DNA of 64,000 nt, taken from NCBI GenBank assembly GCA_963792125.1, contig CAWBVA010000003.1:98749-162748 (forward strand). The letters run 5' to 3'. This document shows positions 1 to 9,232 of this stretch, piece after piece (position 1 is the stretch's first letter; each line of letters opens with the position of its first letter). This stretch comes from Methanocella_A sp963792125. Lineage in GTDB: Archaea > Halobacteriota > Methanocellia > Methanocellales > Methanocellaceae. Made by a program: the position numbers and the translations under genes. The notes below the pieces were generated by a model that was not told the DNA's origin, searched no databases, and saw nothing but the letters and a program-made list of their open reading frames with translations.

Positions 1-1
1 C

Positions 2-316
2 GCGGACACCGCCGCCGGCGACATAGCGGCTGCGCTTAAGGCGAAGAGCCTGGTCTCGCTGACGGACGTGGACGGCGTCATGATGGACCCGTCCGATAAG
101 AAATCGCTGATAGCTCACCTGACCGAGGCAGAATGCATGGATCTCATCAGGAAAGGTATAATCTCAAGAGGCATGATACCGAAGATAATGTCCAGCATTG
201 GCGTGTTGAAGGCAGGCACGGAGAGCGTCCACATCATCAATGGCAATGTATCCCATGCACTGCTGCGGGAGCTGTTGTCCGAAAGGGGCATCGGCACGTC
301 GCTGACGCTGGAGTGA
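2..316 (+). CDS. argB: Acetylglutamate kinase, C-terminal part (cut by window edge)
   Basis: This is the last 104 residues of N-acetylglutamate kinase, which phosphorylates N-acetylglutamate in arginine (ornithine) biosynthesis in the cytoplasm. The frame is open from base 2. It begins with the ADTAAGDIAAAL segment, followed by SLTDVDGVM, both typical of the amino-acid-kinase fold near the nucleotide and acetylglutamate sites. The end has the HIINGNVSHALL element and the terminal GTSLTLE typical of ArgB. The start lies outside the window. A universal stress protein follows after 6 bases, so the two are probably cotranscribed. Identity is strong from the C-terminal motifs alone. Confidence 0.88.
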   Translation, partial: ADTAAGDIAAALKAKSLVSLTDVDGVMMDPSDKKSLIAHLTEAECMDLIRKGIISRGMIPKIMSSIGVLKAGTESVHIINGNVSHALLRELLSERGIGTSLTLE

Positions 317-322
317 GGAGCG

Positions 323-763
323 ATGACTGAAGCTGTGAAATATTCCAGGATAATGGTCCCGACAGACGGCTCGAGCTACGCGCTCCTGGCGGGACAGCAC
401 GCGGTGTACCTGGCGAAAAGCCTCGGCGCCAGCGTGATCGCGCTAAACGTGATGGACACTGACATGGCGTTCCATTCGGGCATCCACTATGCCGACGAGG
501 TCTCCCTGATGGAGAAGTCCGGCCAGAAGGCCACCGCAAGCATCAAGGAGCTATGCGCCGGTGCGGGCGTGGAGTCAAAGGAACTTATCGTCCGGGGCTC
601 GCCGGCGTCTGCCATCCTGAAAGTGGCGGACGAAGAGCACGTCGACCTCATCGTCATGGGCACTGTCGGCATGTCGGCGGTCGAACGCGTGCTGCTGGGT
701 AGCGTCTCCGGAAAAGTCTCGCACCACGCTCACTGCCCGGTGCTGCTAGTACGGGAAAGGTAA
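323..763 (+). CDS. Universal stress protein, UspA family, ATP-binding type
   Basis: This 146-residue single-domain protein has the UspA fold: the N-terminal strand IMVPTDGS and, near residues 112-128, the G-x2-G-x9-GS nucleotide loop (GTVGMSAVERVLLGSVS). That loop marks the ATP-binding subgroup. Family members bind ATP and work in stress responses, but the partner here cannot be read from sequence. The ATG at 323 follows a GGAG-like site in the gap after argB. A P-type ATPase follows 12 bases after the stop with its own GGAGG site, so the two may be translated from one message. Length is normal for the family. Confidence 0.9.
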   Translation: MTEAVKYSRIMVPTDGSSYALLAGQHAVYLAKSLGASVIALNVMDTDMAFHSGIHYADEVSLMEKSGQKATASIKELCAGAGVESKELIVRGSPASAILKVADEEHVDLIVMGTVGMSAVERVLLGSVSGKVSHHAHCPVLLVRER

Positions 764-775
764 GGAGGCAGAACC

Positions 776-3475
776 CTGGAGCCCGATCGTCCCTGGCACG
801 CGATCGAGTTAAAAGAAGCTTACAGTATCCTCGGTTCTGGCGAAAAAGGGCTGAGTGCCAGTAAAGCGGCCAGCCGCCTTGCCGAAAAGGGGCCCAACGA
901 GCTGAAGCGCAAGCCGCCCCGGTCCGTCTTCTCGATTTTCCTGGCACAGTTCAACAATTTTTTGATATACATCCTGATTGCGGCTACAGGGGTCTCCCTG
1001 TTGATCGGCGAGACCGTGGATGCAGGCATCATTGCGGCCATTGTAGTGCTGAACGCAGTCCTTGGCACTTACCAGGAGTACCAGGCTGAGCAATCGCTGG
1101 AAGCCCTGCAGCGATTCCAGGTCAGGGAAGCTTACGTCCTGCGGGACGGGCACAAGATCAAGATAAACGCCTCGGAGCTTGTACCCGGCGATGTCATCGA
1201 GCTCGAAGCAGGCGATCGTGTGCCCGCCGACGCCCGGATCATCTGGTCCGCACAGTTTTCGGTCGACGAGTCGGCGCTGACCGGGGAGTCGGAAGCGGAC
1301 TCCAAGGCTCCGGGTACGTTGCCGGAAAATACCGCGGTAGGCGACCTGGAGAACATGATCTTTGCCGCCACGACCGCCGTCGACGGCCGGTGCCGTGCCC
1401 TCGTCGTCCGGACCGGTATGGACACCGAGATCGGCCGCATTGCCGGCCTGGTCGAGTCAGGTGTCAAACGAGAGACACCGGTGCAGATCAGCATCAACAA
1501 GGCCAGCATCGCCTTCGGCGTCGTCGCCATTGTCGCCTGTACGGTCATATTCATCGCAGGCATTGCCGAGGGAAAAGCGCTCTTCGACATGTTCCTCGTG
1601 GCAGTGAGCCTGGCAGTCGCAGCAATACCGGAAGGCCTGCCTGCGACCATTACGATCATCTTCGCACTGGGCGTCAAGCGGATGGCCGGCCGGAAAGCCA
1701 TCGTGCGGAAGCTGGCCGCCGTGGAGACGCTGGGCAGCACCGACGTCATCTGCTCGGACAAGACGGGCACGCTTACGCAGAACGTCATCGTTGTCCGCCA
1801 GGATCATGACGCCAGCCGGGACATACGACGTCACAGGCACGGGCTATATCGGGGAAGGCGATTTCCTGAAGGCCGGACAAAAAGCGGACACGAGCCATGA
1901 TCCGGGCCTTCAGCAGCTACTGCGGGCAGGCGTGCTCTGCAACAATGCCACCTACGAGAAAATCGGGCGAATCGCTGATCATTACCGGGGACTCGACAGA
2001 AGTGGCTTTGCTGGTTGCCGGGGCAAAGGCGGGCATGTACAAGGTTTTGACAGAGGACGTATGTCCACGTCAGTTCGAGGTGCCTTTCAGCGCCGAGACC
2101 CGGTCCATGTTCACCGTCAACAAGTGCAGCCATGGCCCCATAGTCTGCGCCAAGGGCGCGCCCGAGGTCATCCTCGGCCGGTGCTCGCACGTGCAGAATG
2201 GCAATCGGGTGGAGTCTCTGACCGCGGAGACTAAAGACAGGTTCCTGCGCCAGAACGAGGCCATGGCCGGACACGGTATGCGTGTGCTCGCTTTTGCCGG
2301 CAAAACGTTAGCCGGCCCGGTGCCCGGCAACGTGAGCGACATTGAGTCAGGCCTGACCTTCCTGGGGCTGGCCGGGATGATCGATCCTCCCCGGCCGGAG
2401 GCCCGGGAGTCAGTGGCCCGCTGCCACAGCGCAGGCATCAATGTCGTCATGATCACCGGCGACCAGGCGCCCACCGCCTTGAGCATCGCCCGTGACGTGG
2501 GCATCGCCGGGAAAGGCGACGAAGTGGTCACCGGCACGGAGATGAACGCCATGTCAGACGGTCAGCTTGACGAGCACATCGAGAAGATACGGGTTTACGC
2601 TCGTGCTTCGCCGGAGCAGAAGCTGCGTATCGTAGGTGCCATGCAGCGGAAAGACCATGTGGTCGCGATGACCGGCGACGGTGTCAATGACGCCCCTGCG
2701 CTGAAGAACGCTGACATAGGCGTCTCCATGGGCATGAATGGCACAGACGTCGCCCGGCAGGCCTCGGACATGGTGCTGGCGGACGATAATTTTGCCACCA
2801 TCGTCAGCGCCGTCGAGGAAGGGCGGAACATCTACGACAACGTCCGCAAGGCGATCAAGTTCCTGTTCTCCGGCAACGTCGGCGAGGTGCTGGCGATTTT
2901 CTTCGGCATCATGCTCAACCTGCCGCTGCCGCTGATAGCCATACAGATACTCTGGGTGAACCTGATTACGGACAGCCTGCCATCGCTGGCGCTTGGCATG
3001 GACCCGCCGGATAAGGGCCTGATGAAGCGTAAGCCCCGCAGGCGCAGCGAAGGGATCATCAACCGTATGATGCTGCTGGACATGGCATTGATCGGCGGCG
3101 TCATCGGCCTCGGGACGCTGGGCATCTTCTACGTGATGATGCCGGCCGGCATCGACTACGCCCGGACCATGGCCTTTGCCACACTGGTGATCTTCCAGAT
3201 GTGGAACGTGATCAATTGCAAGGCCGGGGAGCAGACGGCGTTCAAGGCAGCAACGTTTAACAACGTCTTCGCATGGCTGGCGATTGTCATCTCCTGCGCG
3301 CTGCTGGCGGCTATCATCTACATACCATTCACGCCGGTACTGTTCGGCGCTGTGCCCCTGACGTTGAATGACTGGGGGCTGCTTGTTGATCTGGACGCTG
3401 CCGGTTTTCATTGTCGTCGAGCTAAGGAAGGCCGTCACAGGGCTGGCATTAAAAACCAGGGACGTACGCCGGTAA
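776..3475 (+). CDS. Calcium-type P-type ATPase (PMR1/SERCA-like), frame broken three times
   Basis: This is a P2A-type cation pump of about 900 residues, which would export Ca2+ or a similar ion across the membrane using ATP. The N-terminal cation-ATPase domain is followed by TGES (about base 1279), the phosphorylation motif DKTGT (about 1757), KGAPE (about 2152), MITGD (about 2453) and the hinge TGDGVNDAP (about 2671), with membrane segments on both sides. The frame shifts near 1799, 1964 and 3385. Deleting one base at each site restores a continuous family-like protein ending with the stop at 3473-3475. No ATG fits the beginning: CTG at 776 lies 7 bases after GGAGG (764-768). The shifts look like base over-calls, but pseudogenization is not excluded. 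Confidence 0.85.
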
Positions 3476-3558
3476 CGCGGGAAATCCCGTTGCCAAATTA
3501 TTAATATATTAATCCGCATTGTACTTATGCCGACTGCAGGTCTGCCAGGGGTGTAAGA

Positions 3559-4164
3559 TTGTCGTCTAAGGATAATTTTAAGATATACAAGGAAGCCGTA
3601 GACGTACTCGAGCGCGACGGCATACGGTATGTGATCGGGGGCGGTATCGCCGTCATGGCGTACGGCCGGACCCGGGACACCAAGGACATCGACCTCTACC
3701 TCGAGGATTCCGAGCGTGATCACGCGCTGCAGTCCCTGGCCGGCGCCGGGTTCGAGGTAGACCCGATGCCCGGCGTCCACTGGCTATGCAAGGGATTCAA
3801 GAAGGGCATTACCGTTGATTTCATAATGGAGAACGTCGGCGGCATGCATACGACAAAAGAGACACTGGACCACGGCTGGTGGGCATGCATCAACGGCTAC
3901 CGGATGAAGGTGATGTCCCCGGAGGACCTGATCGTACGGAAGATCATGGCCATGCGCAGCGACCGGAACGACTGGTTCGACTGCATCTCTGTCTTATCCA
4001 GCACATATGATTCCTTCGACTGGGAGTATTTCAATAAAGTGGCCGCAGTGGATTACGAGCGGGCGTTGTCCTTCCTGCTGTACGTCCGGTCGGACCGGGA
4101 ACACGTCGTGCCTGTGCCGGATGAGGCAGTTAAAGAACTGTATGAAAAAGTCTGTCCAAAATAA
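3559..4164 (+). CDS. Nucleotidyltransferase-fold protein (MNT-like)
   Basis: This 201-residue protein has a nucleotidyltransferase-like core. GGGIAVMAYGRTRDTKDIDLY at residues 26-46 has the helix-turn GG(G/S) and the D-x-D metal site (DID). A second acidic strand (VDFIMENV) comes later, and the MSPEDLIVRKIMA segment is common in HEPN/MNT-linked and AbiEii-like families. The start is TTG at 3559 with AGGGG just upstream. No HEPN partner, antitoxin or phage gene lies next to it, so a toxin-antitoxin role is not supported. The substrate is unknown. Codon use matches the neighbours. Confidence 0.65.
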   Translation: MSSKDNFKIYKEAVDVLERDGIRYVIGGGIAVMAYGRTRDTKDIDLYLEDSERDHALQSLAGAGFEVDPMPGVHWLCKGFKKGITVDFIMENVGGMHTTKETLDHGWWACINGYRMKVMSPEDLIVRKIMAMRSDRNDWFDCISVLSSTYDSFDWEYFNKVAAVDYERALSFLLYVRSDREHVVPVPDEAVKELYEKVCPK

Positions 4165-4300
4165 GTATTTTTTAAACATAGCATCCCAATGATATAGTGG
4201 GGTCGGATTCCTGGTCTGTGAATGCGCCCCTCTGCGATCTCTGCGGCCATTTAACCGCGCCCTGTGTGCTAACACGCACAGCCAGGAAACAGTCTGCAGG

Positions 4301-4349
4301 GACCGTTATTCTGTCCGGCCGGCCGCTCACGCGCGTGCGAGTTGCCGGG
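4301..4349. repeat. Short GC-rich intergenic repeat, copy 1
   Basis: A GACCGTTAT box followed by GGCCGCTC, an alternating CG run and a terminal GTTGCCGG. A close relative lies at 57480-57528 and a weaker one at 8270-8310, all between genes. See findings. Confidence 0.45.
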
Positions 4350-4387
4350 CCTTCGATGCAGCAGCCCATCCACAGGCTTCTATACGC

Positions 4388-5263
4388 TTATTTTTGCATC
4401 GCTGCACGGAACATGTCCGTATCGTAGAGCGCATATTTCTTGTTATGCACAGGCAGCGCGACGTTGCGCACCGGTATACCCGCGAGGGTCCTGCCCTTCT
4501 CCATGCCGTTATGGGCATGGCCGTGCAGCACGAGGTCTGCCTTGAACGTGTCGACAGGATCGGATAAGATAGACGAGCCCAGGAACGGTATGACTTCCGT
4601 GTGCTCGCCAATACATGTGTCCCGTACCGGGGCGTAGTGGTAGCAGACGATCCTGAAGTCCGCTTTCAGCGACTTTAGCTCCCGGTTGATGCGGTTCGCC
4701 TCCTTGTAGGTCTCGTTGATGAACATCTTCAGGATGCGCTCGCCAAACGGCGCAATGCGGCAGTTGAGGAACCCTCCGCAGAAGCCCTTGGTCCCGGCGA
4801 AGCCGATGGCGCTGTCGCTCGTGACGTAAACGCCTCGCTCAAGGATGTGCACGCCGGTCTCTTCGAGGATGTCCATGATCTCCTCCTGGTTATTGGCCTC
4901 GTGGTCGTGATTGCCCAGTACTGTGACGATCTGCCGATCGTAGTAACTAAGCGACTCGGCAAGCCCGCGAGCCTCCTCGATGAGCCCGCGCGTGGTCAGA
5001 TCCCCGCACATGACCAGCATATCGGATTCCTTGCAGGCCGACTTGAACAGCGCCCGGAAAAAGGTCGCCGACCCGGAGCCGAAGTGCAGGTCGCCCATGG
5101 CAGCTATTCTGATTGGTGTTCCCTCCGCAGCGTATGTTTTCAGGTAATATTTGCATTGTGATATATAAATATGGGATTTGCCGTTCTGGCGGATTTTCGT
5201 GTTGTTAAGGCACTTCCTGGTCCGGTTGCGAATGTTCTGAGAGAAATTAATATAAAAGATCAA
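4388..5263 (-). CDS. Calcineurin-like metallophosphoesterase
   Basis: A metal-dependent phosphohydrolase of the calcineurin superfamily. Visible metal-binding motifs are GDLHFG, CGDLTTRG, GNHDHE, HYAP and the terminal GHAHNG, in the order expected for the family. The closest style is the YmdB/MJ0936-like or Icc-like group, and the substrate is not predictable. The true start is unclear. The open frame extends to an ATG at 5263, but a TATA-like stretch near 5160-5170 lies inside it. The first in-frame ATG after that (5099) would remove the first beta strand. A GGAGG site near 5115-5125 has no ATG, GTG or TTG behind it, so a one-base error or a rare start codon is likely. Confidence 0.8.
   Translation of the reverse strand: MIFYINFSQNIRNRTRKCLNNTKIRQNGKSHIYISQCKYYLKTYAAEGTPIRIAAMGDLHFGSGSATFFRALFKSACKESDMLVMCGDLTTRGLIEEARGLAESLSYYDRQIVTVLGNHDHEANNQEEIMDILEETGVHILERGVYVTSDSAIGFAGTKGFCGGFLNCRIAPFGERILKMFINETYKEANRINRELKSLKADFRIVCYHYAPVRDTCIGEHTEVIPFLGSSILSDPVDTFKADLVLHGHAHNGMEKGRTLAGIPVRNVALPVHNKKYALYDTDMFRAAMQK
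5247..5256 (+). promoter_or_regulatory. TATA-like box upstream of the FKBP lipoprotein gene
   Basis: An AT-rich element reading TTAATATAAA lies 28-38 bases before the ATG at 5285. That is about the distance expected for an archaeal promoter with a very short leader. No clear BRE was scored. Confidence 0.4.
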
Positions 5264-5284
5264 AGAGAGCTATAATCGACCTTT

Positions 5285-5854
5285 ATGAGTTACGTTAAAG
5301 TCATAGTACTCGCGATTCTGGTCTTAGTGGCATTTACGCTGCTGGCCGGATGTACTTCACCGGCTTCGCCAACAGCCACGCCGACCCCTGTGCCGGACCA
5401 GAACCGGGCTGTCAAACCGGGGGATATCGTCACGGTCGACTATATCGGCAATTTTACAAACGGAACGGTCTTTGACACGTCCATGGAGTCGGTGGCGAAG
5501 AGCTCCGGCCTCAACATGACCGGACGGTTCTTCGCTCCCCTGGAGTTCACCGTGGGCAGCGACCAGCTGATAGATGGCTTCGATGAGGCCGTCGCAGGGA
5601 TGACTGTTAACGAGACAAAGGTTGTCGTTGTCCCCCCGGAGAAGGGCTATGGGCTTAAACTCGTTCCAGTTAACATAAGCTCGTTTACAGCGCAGAACGT
5701 TACGCCTGAGGTGAATGACTCGATATACTACAACGGCAGGTTTTTCACTGTCGACTCGATCGATACGGGCAACGAAACAGTATATCTCCTGGCAAAGCAC
5801 CCTCTGGCCGGCGAGACGCTGAAGTTCACCATTATCCTTCGGAGTATCAAATAA
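5285..5854 (+). CDS. FKBP-type peptidyl-prolyl isomerase, lipoprotein
   Basis: This 189-residue protein begins with a signal sequence and the lipobox LLAGC (Cys about residue 23), followed by a Ser/Thr/Pro linker. The mature protein should therefore be lipid-anchored outside the membrane. From about residue 42 it matches the FKBP fold: GDIVTVDYIGNFTNGTVFDTS, then IDGFDEAVAGM and a long insert-in-flap region typical of archaeal long-type FKBPs (SlyD-like). It would catalyse proline isomerization or act as a chaperone for surface proteins. The ATG at 5285 sits close behind a TATA-like box, suggesting a short or absent leader. It is divergent from the phosphoesterase gene. Confidence 0.9.
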   Translation: MSYVKVIVLAILVLVAFTLLAGCTSPASPTATPTPVPDQNRAVKPGDIVTVDYIGNFTNGTVFDTSMESVAKSSGLNMTGRFFAPLEFTVGSDQLIDGFDEAVAGMTVNETKVVVVPPEKGYGLKLVPVNISSFTAQNVTPEVNDSIYYNGRFFTVDSIDTGNETVYLLAKHPLAGETLKFTIILRSIK

Positions 5855-6019
5855 CCTGTAGTATCAGTAGAGCCGACGCGAGGGTGTCATGGCTGCGGTC
5901 ATCCTGCAGCCTCATTCCTGCGTTTCCGTGGGAATGCTGCAGCCGCGGTATCTAAGGCGACCACCGTGTCCGCAGTGTCATTTATTAATACTCGCAGATT
6001 AATATATTTTTGTGAGACC

Positions 6020-6907
6020 ATGAGCCTGCAGGAGATCATCAGCTTACGCGACGAGATTGTCAGGGCAGGCGAAGTACTGGCCGAGCGCATAGGGGCGAAC
6101 GCCATCATTATCATCTCTCCGGAGGGCGCAGAGATCCGGCGCAAGTTGCATACCAGGATACCCGTCATCCTCGCCCGGCTGGCGGGCGAGTCTGAGGAAG
6201 GGGGTGGCACCAACGTGGACATTTTTACCCGTATCCCGGCAGACGTCGATCGCGAGTCGCTGTTCCTCAAGGTGTCCCGCATCGAGCTGATGAGCGAAGC
6301 CGTAGAAGCCGCCTATATCAAAGGCAAGCTCGACGACGGCATCGTGCTGGGCATCGTCAGTATCGGCGACGTAAACTCGCTGGTCGTCTTCGACATTACC
6401 GATATCCCTTTTATCCGGAAGATGGCGGACCTCGCGTCGATGGTCGACTACGTGCTCCTTAAGGCCGTGATGAACGTGGCTATCGAGATCGGGCGCGAAG
6501 GCAGGGAGGGCAAGCATGTGGGCACCGCTTTTATCATGGGCGACACGGAGAAGGTGCTCCAGATGTCTCACCAGATCATCCTGAACCCCTACGCAGGCCA
6601 CAGCTCTACCGACCGCGACATCCGCAACGAGGACACATGGGAGACCGTCAAGGAGTTTGCGCAGCTCGACGGCATGTTCATCGTCGACGATGGCGGGCAC
6701 ATAATAGCCGCCGGGCGGTACCTCGACGTGAGTGCGAAAGGCGTGACACTGGTACCCGGACTCGGCGGGAGACACCTGGCCGCTGCGGCTATCACCCAGT
6801 GCTCAAAGAGCGTCGCGATCACTGTCTCCGAGTCCAGTGGTACCGTGACTGTTTACAAGGGCGGAAAAGAGATTTTCCAGCTCAACCCGCGCATCGCCAT
6901 CATTTGA
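6020..6907 (+). CDS. dacZ: Diadenylate cyclase (DacZ-like), c-di-AMP synthesis
   Basis: The C-terminal DAC domain has LDGMFIVDDGGHI, where DGMF at about residues 217-220 is the family DGA-type motif, and GGRHLAAAA, where RH at about 251-252 is the RHR-type motif. These are the catalytic signatures for making cyclic di-AMP from two ATP. The N-terminal 150 residues match the helper domain seen in archaeal DacZ proteins rather than the bacterial DisA helix-hairpin arrangement. The start chosen is ATG 6020, since the open frame upstream lacks coding character; this gives 295 residues. In haloarchaea c-di-AMP affects osmoregulation, which may matter with the ablAB osmolyte genes elsewhere in the window. 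Confidence 0.85.
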   Translation: MSLQEIISLRDEIVRAGEVLAERIGANAIIIISPEGAEIRRKLHTRIPVILARLAGESEEGGGTNVDIFTRIPADVDRESLFLKVSRIELMSEAVEAAYIKGKLDDGIVLGIVSIGDVNSLVVFDITDIPFIRKMADLASMVDYVLLKAVMNVAIEIGREGREGKHVGTAFIMGDTEKVLQMSHQIILNPYAGHSSTDRDIRNEDTWETVKEFAQLDGMFIVDDGGHIIAAGRYLDVSAKGVTLVPGLGGRHLAAAAITQCSKSVAITVSESSGTVTVYKGGKEIFQLNPRIAII

Positions 6908-7046
6908 TGTCCCGGAACCTCCGGGACCTCCTGTCAGGTGGAGGCATTTTGATAATAAATAATTACTCCCGGTTATGATATAACCGACAAATATTAATGC
7001 TTGCTCATTCTACATAGGTTCATAGGTTTAGATAAGGGGAAAATCA

Positions 7047-8225
7047 ATGAGCGTTGAGAAGCACCTTTTCACGTCCGAGTCAGTGACCGAAGGCCACCCG
7101 GACAAGATAGCGGACCAGGTCTCTGACGCAGTCCTGGATGCGATAATGGCTAAGGACCCGACGGGACGTGTCGCCTGCGAGACGCTGGTCACGACCGGCA
7201 TGGCTATTGTCGCTGGCGAGATTACGACTAACTCTTACGTCGACATCCCTAAGCTGGTCCGGAATACGATCCGCGACATCGGCTATGACCGGGCCAAGTA
7301 CGGCTTCGATGCCGACAACTGTGCCGTCCTGACAGCCATCGACGAGCAGTCCCCGGATATCGCGATGGGTGTGGACAGGCTTGGCGCCGGCGACCAGGGC
7401 ATGATGTTCGGGTTCGCGGTGAACGATACCCCGGAGCTCATGCCGATGCCGATCATGCTGGCCCACAAGCTGGCCATGAAACTCGCAGAGGTCCGGAGGT
7501 CAGGCGAATTGACATGCCACCGTTCAGACGGCAAAGCGGAACAATACCTCAGGCCGGACGGCAAGACACAGGTGACCGTGGAGTACGTCAACGGCACCCC
7601 GAAGCGGGTGGACACAGTGATCGTGTCCACGCAGCACAGCCCCGACGTCACCAACGAGCAGCTTAGAAAAGAAGTGACCGAGTATGTGATCAAGCCGGTC
7701 ATGCCGGAGGGCTTCTTCGACAAGAAGACCAAAGTCCTGATCAACCCCACGGGCCGGTTTGTCCTTGGCGGTCCCCACGCCGACACGGGCCTGACGGGCA
7801 GGAAGATCATCGTCGACACCTATGGCGGCATGGGCAGACACGGCGGAGGCGCCTTTTCGGGCAAAGACCCGACCAAGGTCGACCGCTCGGCCTGCTACGC
7901 GGCAAGGCACGTGGCGAAGAACATCGTGGCCGCAGGGCTGGCCACCAAGTGCGAGATCGAGCTGGCCTACGCCATCGGCGTCGCAGAGCCTGTATCCATC
8001 ATGATCGATACATACGGCACGAATGTGGTTCCCCAGAAGAAGATCATCGGGGCGGTCCGGGAGAACTTCGACCTGACGCCTGCCGGCATCATCAAGAATC
8101 TCAAGCTGCGCCGGCCTATATACAGGAAGACCGCGGCTTACGGCCACTTCGGCCGCAAGGACAAGGACTTCACCTGGGAGAAGACCGACAAGGCCGATGC
8201 GCTCAGGAAAGACGCGGGCATGTAA
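7047..8225 (+). CDS. metK: S-adenosylmethionine synthetase, bacterial MetK type
   Basis: This 392-residue enzyme makes S-adenosylmethionine from methionine and ATP. The sequence carries the bacterial-type signatures in order: TEGHPDKIADQVSDAVLDA, GAGDQGMMFGFA, HADTGLTGRKIIVDTYGG and GGGAFSGKDPTKVDRSA, including the catalytic His (GHPDK) and the metal/phosphate residues. Most archaea use a distinct, highly diverged MAT family, so this form points to ancient transfer from bacteria. The ATG at 7047 follows an AAGGGG site. A TATA-like stretch lies about 60 bases upstream. Flanks are dacZ upstream in the same direction and the interrupted proC convergent downstream. Confidence 0.93.
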   Translation: MSVEKHLFTSESVTEGHPDKIADQVSDAVLDAIMAKDPTGRVACETLVTTGMAIVAGEITTNSYVDIPKLVRNTIRDIGYDRAKYGFDADNCAVLTAIDEQSPDIAMGVDRLGAGDQGMMFGFAVNDTPELMPMPIMLAHKLAMKLAEVRRSGELTCHRSDGKAEQYLRPDGKTQVTVEYVNGTPKRVDTVIVSTQHSPDVTNEQLRKEVTEYVIKPVMPEGFFDKKTKVLINPTGRFVLGGPHADTGLTGRKIIVDTYGGMGRHGGGAFSGKDPTKVDRSACYAARHVAKNIVAAGLATKCEIELAYAIGVAEPVSIMIDTYGTNVVPQKKIIGAVRENFDLTPAGIIKNLKLRRPIYRKTAAYGHFGRKDKDFTWEKTDKADALRKDAGM

Positions 8226-8269
8226 GCCTGCGTCCTGTTACTTTTTTATTAGTGTTCTATCCAGGCATT

Positions 8270-8310
8270 GTTCCGGTTAGCCTGGCGGCCGCTCTCGCGC
8301 GCAAATGTGG
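8270..8310. repeat. Short GC-rich intergenic repeat, copy 3 (degenerate)
   Basis: The gap after metK holds GGCGGCCGCTCTCGCGCG followed by a diverged tail, matching the core of the repeats at 4301-4349 and 57480-57528. The GACCGTTAT box is not conserved here. Confidence 0.35.
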
Positions 8311-8381
8311 ATCGGAGGTTTTGCAGTCACTCTTTTGTGCAGTCACAATCTGTGTCGCAGGCCTGAATAAAAAGTGCGGAA

Positions 8382-9222
8382 TTATTTTTTTACCTTGCCC
8401 TCGAACTGCTCTTTTATGGCCTTTTTAACAATTTCCTGCTTGCTCATGGTCTTGTCGAAGACCCTGTCAAAAGTTGCCGGGAGTCCATTACGCAATACTT
8501 TTACTCCTTCTTCTGTGATGCCGCCAGGCGTGGCCACCCGGGAGATCACCTCATCGAAGTCCATGCCTTTTTCGGCAAACAGCTTTGCCGTACCATAAAA
8601 TGATGCAATGACCATCTGTCGGGCTTCTTCTTTTGTGAGCGAACCGTGGCGCAGGCCGGCATTTACGAACTCCTGTGCAATAGTCGCCAGCAGCCCCGGT
8701 GCACAGCTGGTCAGGTCGCCGGCTACTTCGAAGTTCCTTTCTTCAATCCGTTTTACAGTGCTGATCGAGCCAAACAATTTCTCGATCTTTTCGGCGTCTG
8801 CATCCTCGACCCGGTCGTTGTGACAGGCCAGCGCAATGCCTTCGCGCATTTCCATGGTCATGCTCGGGACAACTTTCGATACTTTGCCATGAAATATGCG
8901 CTCTACATCACTGATCGTGACTCCTGCGCTAATAAAAATAAGATGAGCGTCTTTCGCAAGGCTGCCCATGATCTCATCGAGCACCGGCTTTACATCCTTC
9001 GGCTTGACTGCAAGGAGCACGATCTTCGACTGCTAAGCTACCACGGCGTTATTATCTGCAATAGTAACCCCTGGCAAGCGTTTTTTAATATCGTACAGCT
9101 TCGACCTGGTGCGAGTCGAAACGATGACCTGATCTTGTGTCATGACCCCGCTTGACAGGAATCCGTTCAGCAACATACTTCCCATGCTGCCGTAGCCAAT
9201 GGCCCGAGTTCGAACATAATGA
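8382..9222 (-). pseudogene. proC: Pyrroline-5-carboxylate reductase with an in-frame amber codon
   Basis: ProC reduces 1-pyrroline-5-carboxylate to proline. The N-terminal dinucleotide-binding segment IGYGSMGSMLLNG is readable from about 9205 downward. The rest follows in the same frame: VLLAVKPKDV, FISAGVT, VVPSMTMEM and the C-terminal helices with SCAPGLLA. A TAG at 9035-9033 lies between NNAVVA and QSKIVLLAVKP, exactly where family members have an ordinary residue before a Ser. There is also no normal start codon in frame before the Rossmann motif. Apart from these two defects the gene looks intact. A nonsense mutation, a sequencing error, or read-through are the options. Confidence 0.75.
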
Positions 9223-9232
9223 TAACGTTGTA

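Noticed and set aside
2554..3780. Long open frame of 408 residues on the minus strand across the P-type ATPase
   Set aside because: It is antisense to strong ATPase motifs, has a His/Asp/Arg-rich composition typical of a shadow frame in GC-rich DNA, and no family motifs.
3559..4164. MNT-type antitoxin of a HEPN/MNT module
   Set aside because: No HEPN gene lies beside it on either strand.
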